A DNA stretch of 64,000 nt from Pseudarthrobacter oxydans (GCF_034258515.1 NZ_CP139438.1:3720001-3784000), one strand, 5' to 3'. Shown: positions 9,205-18,789, counted from the stretch's first letter. Notes: a model not told the origin generated them from the sequence alone. Numbers and translations are program-made.

Positions 9205-9699
9205 CTAGTAGTCGATCCTGGTTTCGAGTGCGTTCCAGGTGTTGAACGGTTCCAGCGGGGCCGGGGCCTCCGGATCGTCCAGCACCAGCTTCGAGACCGG
9301 CATCAGGGAGTTCCGGTCCTTGTTGTCGAAGTACTCGTAGAAAACGGCGTCGTCGAAGCCGACGGACGCGGCGTCATGCCGGTCGGCGGCGAAGATGACC
9401 CGGTCCACCCGGGCCCAGAGCGCGGAGGCCAGGCACATGGGGCATGGCTCGCAGCTGGTGTAAAGGGCGGCGCCGCTAAGGTCGAAGGTGCCCAGTTCGC
9501 GGCAGGCCGTGCGGATCGCGGTGACCTCGGCGTGGGCGGTGGGATCGTTGTCCGCGGTGACCCGGTTGACGCCGTCGAACGTGCGGCCGTCCGCCGTGAC
9601 GATCATGGCTCCGAAGGGGCCCCCGCTGTTCAGGACGTTGGCCGTAGCCAACCTGATGGATCTGGCCAGGAACTGTTCGGCCGTGACGGTAGTACTCAT
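9205..9699 (-). CDS. Guanine deaminase (cytidine-deaminase fold)
   Basis: This 164-residue zinc hydrolase has HAE at residues 56-58 (zinc His and catalytic Glu) and PCPMC with zinc Cys86 and Cys89. The later stretch DAASVGFDDAVFYEYF resembles Bacillus GuaD rather than TadA, which supports guanine-to-xanthine deamination. It is the first gene of the leftward operon with the purine permease, XdhC and xanthine dehydrogenase. AAGGAAG seven bases before ATG 9699 is a strong ribosome site. A tRNA adenosine deaminase function is less likely from this context. Confidence 0.88.
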   Translation of the reverse strand: MSTTVTAEQFLARSIRLATANVLNSGGPFGAMIVTADGRTFDGVNRVTADNDPTAHAEVTAIRTACRELGTFDLSGAALYTSCEPCPMCLASALWARVDRVIFAADRHDAASVGFDDAVFYEYFDNKDRNSLMPVSKLVLDDPEAPAPLEPFNTWNALETRIDY

Positions 9700-10105
9700 G
9701 ATGCGACTTCCTTTTGCCGGGAAGCCTGATGCCGCTTGCAGGACCAGTAGAACCAGGTGCGACGGTTACCAGGCTTCAGCATGTGCTGTGAAGGTTAAGT
9801 TGCGCCTGGTAGATAGCTTCCCGGGGACCGGGTGCCCGCCTTTGGCAGAATCGAGATTAGCACCGGATTGTGGTCCGCGCCATAGTTTTCTGGAAATTTA
9901 ATTTCGCAATGTGAAATCCATGTTTCGGAGGTTTCACGTTCTCCGGTCACAATCCGCCGGCGTTGACGCACCGCCCGGCCGCCTCTAGCCTAGGTCCCAG
10001 CCGAGCCCCGGCCGGGCACCGCCCGCCTTCGCGGGCGCGGCCGCCTGGATCAGCAGACAGGGCCCCACTGAGCTGGCATATCGACCGCGCTCAGGAAGGT
10101 CAGCC
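9700..10105. promoter_or_regulatory. Divergent control region of the purine operons
   Basis: This 406-base gap separates the leftward guanine deaminase operon from the rightward 8-oxoguanine deaminase gene and must hold both promoters. Its centre (9880-9940) is markedly AT-rich against the genome. It holds the purine-box candidate 9902-9916, and a TTTCG half-site begins at 9923, 21 bp from the box start. A longer inverted repeat GTGAAA/TTTCAC spans 9911-9937. No convincing -35/-10 pair or coding frame could be picked in the remainder. Confidence 0.6.
9902..9916. promoter_or_regulatory. Candidate purine-regulator operator, box 1
   Basis: TTTCGCAATGTGAAA is a near-palindrome that matches TTTTGCTATGTGGAA at 11720-11734 at 12 of 15 bases. 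Similar boxes occur before uricase, the IclR gene and malic enzyme. IclR-family proteins bind such 15-bp dyads, so the local IclR regulator is the likely partner (inference). Confidence 0.5.
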
Positions 10106-11469
10106 ATGACGCCAGCCACCGCACCCGCCCGCCTCTGGATCCGGAACCCGCAAGCGGCGTTTACCGCCAACCAGCTCGACGCCTCAGGCGGAGTGGTGGT
10201 AGGCGGCGCGAAGATCGAGGAGGTTCTCACGGCGGGGCAAGAGCCCGCCGAACCGTGCTCCGCAATCTTCGACGCGCGGAACCACGTACTGCTTCCAGGC
10301 CTGGTCAACACGCACCACCACTTCTACCAGAACCTCACGCGCGCCTGGGGCCCTGCGGCGAACGCCCCCCTCTTTCCCTGGCTGCAGAACCTGTACCCGG
10401 CATGGGCCAGGCTCACCCCGCGGGACCTTGAGCTCGCCACCACGGCGGCGTTGGCGGAGCTGCTGCTTTCCGGCTGCACCACGGCGGCCGACCACCACTA
10501 CCTCTTCACCGCGGGCCTTGAGGATGCCATCGATATCCAGGTGGACGCGGTACGCCGGCTGGGAATGCGCGCAACCCTCACGCGCGGGTCCATGACCTTG
10601 GGATCGGACGACGGCGGCCTGCCGCCGCAGGCGACAGTGCAGGCGGCTGAGGTGGTCCTGGCCGACAGCGAGCGCCTGGTTGGCTCGTACCACGAGCGCG
10701 GCGAGGACGCGGTGATCCAGATTGCCTGGCGCCCTGCTCGCCGTTTTCGGTCACGAAAGAGCTCATGGCCGAAAGCTCCGCGCTCGCCGAACGGCTGGAT
10801 GTCCGGCTGCACACCCACCTGGCGGAGACCCTGGACGAGGAGGACTTCTGCCGGGAAACGTTCGGACTCCGGACCGTTGACTACCTGGAAAGCGTCGGCT
10901 GGCTGACGGACCGCACCTGGCTGGGGCACGGCATCCACTTCAGCGACGGGGAGATCGCCAGGCTGGGTGCCGCGGGCACCGCCGTCGCACACTGCCCCAC
11001 GTCGAACATGCGCCTGGCATCGGGGACCGCGAGGGTCCTGGAACTGGAGGATGCGGGAGTTCCCGTGGGGCTGGGAGTGGACGGCTCGGCGTCGAACGAT
11101 GCCTCCAACATGATCCTGGAAGCGCGGCAGGCGCTTTATTTGCAGCGGCTGCGGTACGGGGCGCATGTCCCGGTGGAGCGCGCGCTCGGCTGGGCCACGC
11201 GCGGTTCGGCAGCCGTCCTGGGCCGGACCGGATTAGGCCAGCTGGCTCCGGGAATGCAGGCGGACCTGGCACTTTTCCGGCTGGACAGCCTGCGCTTCTC
11301 CGGCAGCCACGATCCAGTGGCCGCCTTGCTGCTGTGCGGTGCAGACCGGGCGGACCGGGTCATGGTGGGCGGACAGTGGCGCGTGGTGGACGGGCAGATC
11401 CCGGACCTCGATATTGCCGGCCTTATTGCGGAGCACTCCGCTGCTGCCCGCCGGCTGGTGAACGGGTAG
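10106..11469 (+). pseudogene. 8-oxoguanine deaminase, interrupted by a 1-bp frameshift
   Basis: The two halves together form one amidohydrolase of about 454 residues. The first frame (10106 to about 10726) carries the metal motif NTHHHFYQNLTR. The second (to 11469) carries LHTHLAET, GHGIHFSDGE and the metal Asp in VDGSASND. The frames join at 10724-10730, where GCCTGG read as GCCCTGG would restore the family motif ALAPCSPFSVT. The span of 1364 bases is one short of a codon multiple, consistent with one lost C. The family deaminates 8-oxoguanine to urate; guanine deaminase or hydroxydechloroatrazine hydrolase relatives are alternatives. Either a real loss of function or a sequencing error. Confidence 0.85.
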
Positions 11470-11484
11470 CCCGGCCCGGGCCCG

Positions 11485-11670
11485 CTAAGCGCGCCGTCCG
11501 AACCCCGGGAGCGCATGGATCCAGCGTGAGATAGGCCCGGGAACGTGCTCCCGGTCAGGCGGGAGGTAGAAGTCCGGGTCGGTGCCGCCGCCGAGGGGGA
11601 GGTAGAACTCCTGGACTGAGGGTGCCGCCGTGGGTGCCGGTGAGACCGGCGTGCTGTCCTGCTGGTACAT
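11485..11670 (-). CDS. Small Pro-rich hypothetical protein, 61 residues
   Basis: The reading frame is preceded by AAGGAGGATCAG directly before ATG 11670, one of the best ribosome sites in the window, so translation is likely. The product is Pro/Gly/Ala-rich with no membrane segment; FYLPLG and FYLPPD are two similar short blocks near the middle. It diverges from uricase across a shared control region that holds two purine-box candidates. No family is recognised, and the function is unknown. Confidence 0.55.
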   Translation of the reverse strand: MYQQDSTPVSPAPTAAPSVQEFYLPLGGGTDPDFYLPPDREHVPGPISRWIHALPGFGRRA

Positions 11671-11698
11671 CTGATCCTCCTTCGAGGGCTTGGATTAG

Positions 11699-11713
11699 TT
11701 CCACAAAATGGAA
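11699..11713. promoter_or_regulatory. Candidate purine-regulator operator, box 2a
   Basis: TTCCACAAAATGGAA has perfect 5-bp arms (TTCCA/TGGAA). It lies 29 bases upstream of the small leftward gene and is centred 21 bp, two helical turns, from box 2b, which would allow side-by-side binding of regulator dimers. Confidence 0.5.
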
Positions 11714-11719
11714 AACAAC

Positions 11720-11734
11720 TTTTGCTATGTGGAA
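11720..11734. promoter_or_regulatory. Candidate purine-regulator operator, box 2b
   Basis: TTTTGCTATGTGGAA differs from box 1 at 9902-9916 at only three positions. Its pairing with box 2a on the same helix face supports a functional operator rather than chance, although no binding data exist here. Confidence 0.5.
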
Positions 11735-11897
11735 TAGCTTAGGATGCCGTCGGCAGCTTCGTCAATGGTCCGGAGGTGACCCGGTCACAAAATGAATTTT
11801 CGGCTTGTGATGTACACCACCGGCTTCCACGGGTACGCTGGATGTTAATTCGTGGCGCATGTCACGTAACCTGGGAGCAGCAGGCAGGGTTGTTAAT

Positions 11898-11929
11898 GAG
11901 CTGGCATCAATGGATGCCGGCTCTTTTTT
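11898..11929 (+). terminator. Leader terminator or attenuator before uricase
   Basis: GAGCTGGCATC pairs with GATGCCGGCTC (11 bp with one G-T wobble) around an AATG loop, followed immediately by six T. This is a textbook intrinsic terminator on the plus strand, 94 bases before the uricase ATG. An upstream CCGGCTT at about 11820 could pair with the ascending arm as an anti-terminator (inference). Confidence 0.7.
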
Positions 11930-12022
11930 GTTGGGTCGGCACCACCGGAAACGCGCTTGAAATGCGCGCTTAATTTCAGTGACGGAACCTAGGTTCCACT
12001 TACCGGAAGTTGGGAACAGACC

Positions 12023-12931
12023 ATGAGCAGCAAGATCATCCTCGGCGACAACCAGTACGGAAAGGCCGAGGTCCGGGTCGTCAAGATCACCCGCGATACC
12101 GACCGCCACGAAATCGAAGACCTCAACGTCACCTCGCAGCTGCGGGGGGATTTCACGGCCGCCCACCTCGAAGGCGACAACGCCCGCGTGGTGCCCACTG
12201 ACACCCAGAAGAACACCGTGTACGCCTTCGCCCGTGAAGGCATCGGCTCCCCCGAAGCGTTCCTGCTTCGCCTCGGTGAGCACTTCACCTCCAGTTTCGA
12301 CTGGGTGGCCGGAGGCCGCTGGGAGGCCGAGTCCTACAGCTGGAACCGGATCCAGGCCCACGGCACCGAACACGACCATTCCTTCGTGCGCAATGGCCAG
12401 GAAGTCCGCACTGCCGTCGTGGTGCGCGATGGCGCCACCACGCACCTGATTTCCGGGCTCAAGGACCTGACCGTCCTCAAGTCGACCGAATCCGGCTTCG
12501 TGGGCTACCCGAAGGACAAGTACACCACCCTGCAGGAGACCACCGACCGCATCCTGGCGACCGATGTCTCTGCCCGCTGGCGCTTCAAGACCGGCACCGA
12601 TTTCAGCACGCTGGACTTCAACAAGAGCTACGACGACGTCAAGGGCCTCCTGCTCGAAGGCTTCACGGAAAAGTACTCCCACGCCCTGCAGCAGACACTC
12701 TTCGACATGGGCACCAAAGTGCTGGAAGCACACAGCGAGATCGACGAGATCAAGTTCTCCATGCCGAACAAGCACCACTTCCTGGTGGACCTCTCGCCGT
12801 TCGGCCTGGACAACCCCAACGAGGTCTTCTTCGCGGCCGACCGTCCCTACGGCCTGATCGAGGCCACGGTCCAGCGCGAGGACGCCACCCCTGCGGACAT
12901 CGCCTGGTCGGGCATCGCCGGGTTCTGCTGA
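12023..12931 (+). CDS. Urate oxidase (cofactor-independent uricase)
   Basis: The 302-residue protein has the uricase signatures QYGKAEVRVVK (catalytic Lys14), TDTQKNTVYAFA (catalytic Thr region at about 59-66), DRILATDVSARW, and the C-terminal PNKHHFLVDL and DRPYGLIEATVQR blocks. It oxidises urate to 5-hydroxyisourate with O2, forming H2O2, and needs no metal or cofactor. Length and residues agree closely with the Arthrobacter globiformis enzyme as recalled. It lies after a leader with operator and terminator candidates and before an NCS2 permease that probably imports urate or xanthine. Confidence 0.97.
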   Translation: MSSKIILGDNQYGKAEVRVVKITRDTDRHEIEDLNVTSQLRGDFTAAHLEGDNARVVPTDTQKNTVYAFAREGIGSPEAFLLRLGEHFTSSFDWVAGGRWEAESYSWNRIQAHGTEHDHSFVRNGQEVRTAVVVRDGATTHLISGLKDLTVLKSTESGFVGYPKDKYTTLQETTDRILATDVSARWRFKTGTDFSTLDFNKSYDDVKGLLLEGFTEKYSHALQQTLFDMGTKVLEAHSEIDEIKFSMPNKHHFLVDLSPFGLDNPNEVFFAADRPYGLIEATVQREDATPADIAWSGIAGFC

Positions 12932-13054
12932 ACCGCAGCGCCGTCAACCCATCCGGGCCCGGGGTTTCTTTCCATTGGTCATCCCATGGCGCTGCGAAGT
13001 GCCCGTGACCTGGGCGGCAGCTCCGGGCCCACGCCCCTGGCCTTTCAGCCACAC

Positions 13055-13080
13055 CGTTAGCCAGACAACGTTAGCCAGAC
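13055..13080 (+). repeat. Short tandem repeat before the NCS2 permease
   Basis: CGTTAGCCAGAC occurs twice with a 14-base period, at 13055-13066 and 13069-13080. It lies within the 181-base gap between uricase and the permease and is followed closely by a second duplicated element. Confidence 0.8.
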
Positions 13081-13086
13081 GAAGAC

Positions 13087-13118
13087 GTCTGCCATGAACC
13101 AGAAAGTCTGCCATGAAC
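13087..13118 (+). repeat. 19-bp tandem duplication over the permease start codon
   Basis: GTCTGCCATGAAC occurs at 13087-13099 and again at 13106-13118. Each copy holds an ATG; the second starts the permease. The first ATG at 13094 opens a 31-codon overlapping frame because the 19-base period shifts phase. Neither ATG has a clear Shine-Dalgarno sequence. Confidence 0.8.
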
Positions 13119-14624
13119 ATCAAGAACCCCCTCAAAGCCGACGCCAAACAGCGCCTGAAACGCGCCACCTCCACCAGGCCCGAGGATGAACGGCTCTCAA
13201 TCGGGAGCAGCTTCGCCTACGGTTTCCAGCATGTCCTGACCATGTATGGCGGCATCATTGCCGTTCCCCTGATTGTCGGCCAGGCCGCAGGCCTATCTCC
13301 TGCCGATATCGGCATCCTGATCGCAGCGGCCCTATTCATGGGCGGCCTGGCCACCCTCCTGCAGACCATCGGCATCCCTTTCTTCGGATCCCAGCTTCCC
13401 CTGGTGCAGGGCGTTTCCTTTGCGAGCGTGGCCACCATGGTCGCGATCGTCAGCGGTGGAGGCGGGCTGCCCGCCGTCTTCGGCGCGGTCATGGTCTCGG
13501 CGGCCATCGGCCTCTTGATCGCCCCGATCTTTTCCAAGATCGTCAGGTTCTTCCCCCCGGTGGTGACCGGCACCGTCATCACCACCATCGGCCTGACCCT
13601 GATGCCCGTCGCTGCAAACTGGGCCATGGGCGGCAACCGAAAGGCCGAAAACTACGGCAGCATGGCGAACATCGGCCTCGCCGCCGCCACTTTGGCCCTG
13701 GTGCTGCTCCTGAGCAAGGTCGGCAGCGCCACTATTTCACGCCTGTCGATCCTTCTGGCGATGGTCGTGGGCACGGCCATCGCCGCGGCCACCGGGATGG
13801 CGGACTTCTCCAAGGTGGGCCAGGGGCCGATTGTCGCCTTTCCGACTCCCTTCCACCTCGGCGCCCCCACGTTCGAGATTGCGGCGATCATCTCCATGCT
13901 CATTGTTGTGCTGGTGATCCTGACCGAAACCATGGCTGACATCCTTGCCGTTGGCGAAATCGTGGGAACCCGGACCGACTCCAAGCGCATCGCCGCAGGA
14001 CTGCGGGCCGACATGGGCTCCAGCCTCATCGCACCGGTGTTTGGTTCCTTTACGCAGAGCGCCTTCGCCCAAAACGTGGGCCTCGTGGCAGTCACAAAGA
14101 TCAAGAGCCGTTATGTCGTGGCAGCCGGAGGCGTGATCCTGGTCCTGCTCGGCCTGCTCCCGGTCATGGGCCGCGTCGTGGCCGCCGTCCCCACCGCCGT
14201 CCTGGGCGGCGCGGGAATCGTACTCTTCGGCACGGTCGCCGCCAGCGGCATCAGGACCCTTGCGAAGGTCGAATACAAGAACAACATGAACCTGATCATC
14301 GTGGCCGCGTCCATCGGGTTCGGCATGATTCCGATCGCCGCGCCGACGTTCTATGACAAGTTCCCTTCCTGGTTCGGGACCATCTTCCACTCCGGCATCA
14401 GCTCGGCAGCGGTCATGGCGATCCTGCTGAACCTCCTCTTCAACCACCTCAAAGCCGGCAACTCGGAGAACCAGTCGGTGTTCGTGGCGGGGACGGGCCG
14501 CGTGGTGCGGGAGGAAGACCTCAGGTGCCTGGCGGAAGGCGACCGTTTCGAGGGCGGCAAGCTCATCGACTGTGAAGGCAAGGAAGTGAAGGTCGAGTCG
14601 TCCGAGAAAGCGTCGGAGCACTAG
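13113..14624 (+). CDS. NCS2 family urate/xanthine (uracil-xanthine) permease
   Basis: The 503-residue membrane protein has about 14 hydrophobic segments. The NCS2 signature SAFAQNVGLVAVTKIKSRYV lies near residue 310, after TETMADILAVGEIVG, whose acidic residue is used for substrate and proton coupling in this family. The subfamily differs from the AzgA-type permease at 7675-9195. Placement right after uricase points to urate or xanthine uptake, as for PucJ/PucK. The C-terminal 50 residues are hydrophilic. ATG 13113 lies in a tandem duplication that supplies a second upstream ATG. Confidence 0.9.
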   Translation: MNIKNPLKADAKQRLKRATSTRPEDERLSIGSSFAYGFQHVLTMYGGIIAVPLIVGQAAGLSPADIGILIAAALFMGGLATLLQTIGIPFFGSQLPLVQGVSFASVATMVAIVSGGGGLPAVFGAVMVSAAIGLLIAPIFSKIVRFFPPVVTGTVITTIGLTLMPVAANWAMGGNRKAENYGSMANIGLAAATLALVLLLSKVGSATISRLSILLAMVVGTAIAAATGMADFSKVGQGPIVAFPTPFHLGAPTFEIAAIISMLIVVLVILTETMADILAVGEIVGTRTDSKRIAAGLRADMGSSLIAPVFGSFTQSAFAQNVGLVAVTKIKSRYVVAAGGVILVLLGLLPVMGRVVAAVPTAVLGGAGIVLFGTVAASGIRTLAKVEYKNNMNLIIVAASIGFGMIPIAAPTFYDKFPSWFGTIFHSGISSAAVMAILLNLLFNHLKAGNSENQSVFVAGTGRVVREEDLRCLAEGDRFEGGKLIDCEGKEVKVESSEKASEH

Positions 14625-14636
14625 GAGCAAACGCGA

Positions 14637-14687
14637 AATGGCAGTTCACGGCAGTGTTCCCCAGGAACATTGCTGCGAACTGCCATT
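14637..14687. terminator. Bidirectional hairpin between convergent permease and IclR genes
   Basis: A 24-base arm starting AATGGCAGTTC pairs with its partner at 14664-14687 around a 3-base loop, with one mismatch and two G-T wobbles. It lies exactly between the permease stop (14624) and the IclR gene stop (14728), so it most likely ends transcription from both sides even though no long T-run is present. Confidence 0.7.
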
Positions 14688-14727
14688 CCGGCGGTTAAGC
14701 ACGACGGCGGCTTGCCGCTTTGGTGCC

Positions 14728-15483
14728 TCAGGTGCGGTTCAGCTCACGGGAGATTGCCTCGGCCGCCTCCCGGAGGACGGGCACGGCCTTGTCGGCGAAG
14801 TGCTCGTCCACGCGGGATACCGGGCCGGAAACAGAGATTGCCGCTGGAGTGGGCGCATTCGGTACCGCCATGGCGAAGCACCGTACACCCAGTTCCTGCT
14901 CCTCCTCGTCAATGGAGTAGCCACGCTCCCGGATGAGCTTGAGGTCGGCCAGGAGTTCGTCCACGTCACCGATGCTCTTGGGGGTTGGGGTGGGCATGCC
15001 GGCGCGGGTCACGATGCCGCGGACCACCTCGTCATCCAGCTGGGCAAGGATCGCCTTCCCGACGCCGGTGGCGTGGGTATGGGCGCGCCGGCCCACTTCC
15101 GTGAACATGCGCATCGAATGCAGCGAGGGAACCTGTGCCACGTAGATCACCATGTCCGAGTCCAGTACCGCCATATTGGAGGTCTCCCCCAGCCGGTCCA
15201 CCAGCGTTTTCAGCTGCGGACGCGCCACTGCGCCCAACTGCTTGTTGGCCCCCTCGCCCAGGCGGATCAGCCGGGGCCCCAGCGCGTAGCGCCGGTTCGG
15301 CAGCTGCCGGATGTAGCCAAGGGACACCAGCGTCCGCAGCAGGCGGTGGATGGTGGGCAGGGGAAGGTCCGTTGACGCGGACAGTTCGCTGAGCGTGACG
15401 TCGCCGCCGGCGTCCGTGATGAGCTCGAGCAGTTCGAAGACACGCTCCACTGACTGCACGCCGCCCGACGCTTTTTCTGCCAT
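14728..15483 (-). CDS. IclR family transcriptional regulator, probable purine regulator
   Basis: The 251-residue protein has an N-terminal winged helix (about residues 8-75, with LSELSASTDLPLPTIHRLLR as recognition region) and a C-terminal IclR effector domain, with ATGVGKAILA and the acidic/Cys ligand-pocket stretch near EQELGVRCFAM. ATG 15483 is chosen because AGGAG lies nine bases upstream and the product then starts MAEKASGG, as family members do. A longer frame to 15576 is possible. It is divergent from malic enzyme and sits inside the purine island, so it probably senses a purine breakdown product (allantoin or glyoxylate, by analogy with AllR). Confidence 0.88.
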   Translation of the reverse strand: MAEKASGGVQSVERVFELLELITDAGGDVTLSELSASTDLPLPTIHRLLRTLVSLGYIRQLPNRRYALGPRLIRLGEGANKQLGAVARPQLKTLVDRLGETSNMAVLDSDMVIYVAQVPSLHSMRMFTEVGRRAHTHATGVGKAILAQLDDEVVRGIVTRAGMPTPTPKSIGDVDELLADLKLIRERGYSIDEEEQELGVRCFAMAVPNAPTPAAISVSGPVSRVDEHFADKAVPVLREAAEAISRELNRT

Positions 15484-15520
15484 TCCGTTGTCTCCTACGG
15501 TTCGGAATCCGACAACTCTT

Positions 15521-15535
15521 ATCCGCATCGTGAAA
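15521..15535. promoter_or_regulatory. Candidate operator before the IclR gene, box 3
   Basis: ATCCGCATCGTGAAA matches box 1 at 11 of 15 bases and lies 38 bases before the IclR start, where a bound protein would block transcription. Autoregulation is common in IclR regulators and would fit. Confidence 0.4.
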
Positions 15536-15639
15536 AGAGTTGCTTGGAACACCCAACATACAGCACGCCGGTTCACTCCGCGATGAGCCTGGGCCGGTCA
15601 TATATGCGGAGCTTGTATTTCCATCTTGCAGATAATAAT

Positions 15640-15654
15640 ATCCATAATACGAAA
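15640..15654. promoter_or_regulatory. Candidate operator before malic enzyme, box 4
   Basis: ATCCATAATACGAAA fits 12 of 15 positions of the consensus drawn from the other boxes. It lies in the AT-rich stretch 15600-15665, 51 bases before the malic enzyme ATG, the likely promoter of the rightward malic enzyme to ureidoglycine aminohydrolase operon. Confidence 0.4.
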
Positions 15655-15704
15655 ACATTTGATTGAGTAGATGCCCGTTCCCGGGCCCAACAGGAGGACA
15701 TTCA

Positions 15705-17150
<1,446 letters not shown>

Positions 17151-17187
17151 TTCACCGCCCGACTTCAGCACAAGGAAAGGACCAGAA

Positions 17188-18786
17188 ATGGCCATCACTG
17201 TCACGGACCCCCGGCCCATCAACCGCGCGGAGGAAATCCTCACCCCCAAGGCACTGGCCTTCGTGGAGGAGCTCCACAACCGTTTCGCCGGCACCCGCAA
17301 CGAACTCCTGCAAGCCCGTGCCGCCAAGCGGCAGCGCGTGGCCGAAACCGGCAAACTGGACTTCCTGCCGGAAACCAAGGACGTGCGCGACGGCGACTGG
17401 AAGGTTGCGCCGGCACCGGCAGCTTTGCAGGACCGCCGGGTTGAGATGACCGGGCCCGCCTCGCCGGCAAAGATGGCCATTAATGCCCTTAACTCGGGCG
17501 CGAAGGTATGGCTTGCGGACCTCGAAGATGCCAGCACCCCCACGTGGGGCAACGTCATCGATGCCATCCTGAACCTCCGCGACGCCGCCCAGGGCACCCT
17601 CAGCTACACCTCGGAGGAAGGCAAGGAGTACAGGCTCCGTACGGACGCGCCCCTCGCCGTCGTGGTGGCCCGCCCCCGCGGCTGGCACATGCAGGAAAAG
17701 CACCTGCTGCTCGACGGCGAACCCGCCGTGGGCGCCCTGGTGGACTTCGGCCTGCACTTCTTCCACATCGCCAAGCAGCTGGTGCTCAACGGTCAGGGAC
17801 CGTACTACTACCTGCCCAAGATGGAAAGCCACCTCGAGGCCCGGCTGTGGAACGACGTTTTTGTCTTCGCCCAGGACTACCTGGGGCTGCCCCAGGGCAC
17901 CGTCCGCGCCACCGTGCTGATCGAGACCATCCCGGCCGCCTTCGAGATGGACGAGATCCTGTATGAACTGAAGGACCACGCGTCCGGCCTGAACGCCGGC
18001 CGCTGGGACTACCTGTTCAGCATCATCAAGTACTTCAGGGACGCCGGCGAGGAGTTTGTACTCCCGGACCGCGCCAGCGTTGCCATGACCGCGCCGTTCA
18101 TGCGCGCCTACACCGAACTGCTGGTCAAGACCTGCCACAAGCGCGGCGCCTTCGCCATGGGCGGCATGGCGGCAGTCATCCCCAACCGCCGCCACCCGGA
18201 GGTCACGGAGGCTGCGTTTGCAAAGGTCCGGGCGGACAAGACCCGCGAGGCGAACGACGGCTTCGACGGCTCCTGGGTGGCGCACCCGGACCTTGTTCCC
18301 ACCTGCCGGGAAGTCTTCGACTCCGTGCTCGGTGACAGGCCCAACCAGCTGGACAAGCAGCGCCCGGAGGTCAACGTCACGGCCGGGCAGCTGCTGGACG
18401 TTTCCTCCGCCGACGGGCAGGTCACCGAAGCCGGGCTCCGACTGAACCTGTACGTGGCCATCGCCTACACGGCGGTATGGCTGTCCGGGAACGGCGCCGT
18501 GGCCATCCATAACCTGATGGAGGACGCCGCCACCGCGGAAATCTCCCGTTCCCAGGTGTGGCAGCAGATCCGCAACAAGTCGGTCCTCGCGGACACCGGC
18601 AACACCGTCACCCGCGAACTCGTGGAGCGGATCCTGGGCGAGGAAACCGAGCGGCTGCGTATCGAATTCGGCGACGAAGCCTTCCGCCGCTACTACAAGC
18701 CGGCCAGCGAACTGATCGGGGAAATCTGCCTCTCTGAGGACTACACGGACTTCCTCACCATCCCGGCCTACGAACTGGTGGGCTGA
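17188..18786 (+). CDS. aceB: Malate synthase A
   Basis: The 532-residue protein condenses glyoxylate and acetyl-CoA to malate. Family marks are LADLEDASTPTWGN near residue 112, ARPRGWHMQEKH, VLIETIPAAFEMDEIL with the metal-binding Glu, and the C-terminal HNLMEDAATAEISRSQVWQ with the catalytic Asp. Length fits isoform A. ATG 17188 follows an AAGGAAAGGA ribosome site, and a longer frame from 17002 overlaps malic enzyme and is rejected. No isocitrate lyase is adjacent; the gene sits between malic enzyme and ureidoglycine aminohydrolase, so glyoxylate from allantoin breakdown is its probable substrate. Confidence 0.95.
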   Translation: MAITVTDPRPINRAEEILTPKALAFVEELHNRFAGTRNELLQARAAKRQRVAETGKLDFLPETKDVRDGDWKVAPAPAALQDRRVEMTGPASPAKMAINALNSGAKVWLADLEDASTPTWGNVIDAILNLRDAAQGTLSYTSEEGKEYRLRTDAPLAVVVARPRGWHMQEKHLLLDGEPAVGALVDFGLHFFHIAKQLVLNGQGPYYYLPKMESHLEARLWNDVFVFAQDYLGLPQGTVRATVLIETIPAAFEMDEILYELKDHASGLNAGRWDYLFSIIKYFRDAGEEFVLPDRASVAMTAPFMRAYTELLVKTCHKRGAFAMGGMAAVIPNRRHPEVTEAAFAKVRADKTREANDGFDGSWVAHPDLVPTCREVFDSVLGDRPNQLDKQRPEVNVTAGQLLDVSSADGQVTEAGLRLNLYVAIAYTAVWLSGNGAVAIHNLMEDAATAEISRSQVWQQIRNKSVLADTGNTVTRELVERILGEETERLRIEFGDEAFRRYYKPASELIGEICLSEDYTDFLTIPAYELVG

Positions 18787-18789
18787 GGC

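Larger units (their letters stand above)
11671..12022. promoter_or_regulatory. Uricase leader and shared control region
   Basis: This 352-base gap lies between the small leftward gene and uricase. It holds two 15-bp operator candidates at 11699-11734, an intrinsic-terminator-like hairpin at 11898-11929, and a further small inverted repeat (CGCGC/GCGCG) at about 11952-11968. The arrangement of operator, leader terminator and gene suggests both transcriptional repression and attenuation. The leader does not match a riboswitch class I can recognise. Confidence 0.6.

Noticed and set aside
11735..11930. Match of the uricase leader to ZTP, guanine, glycine or THF riboswitches
   Set aside because: The conserved cores of those classes were not found; only the terminator is supported.
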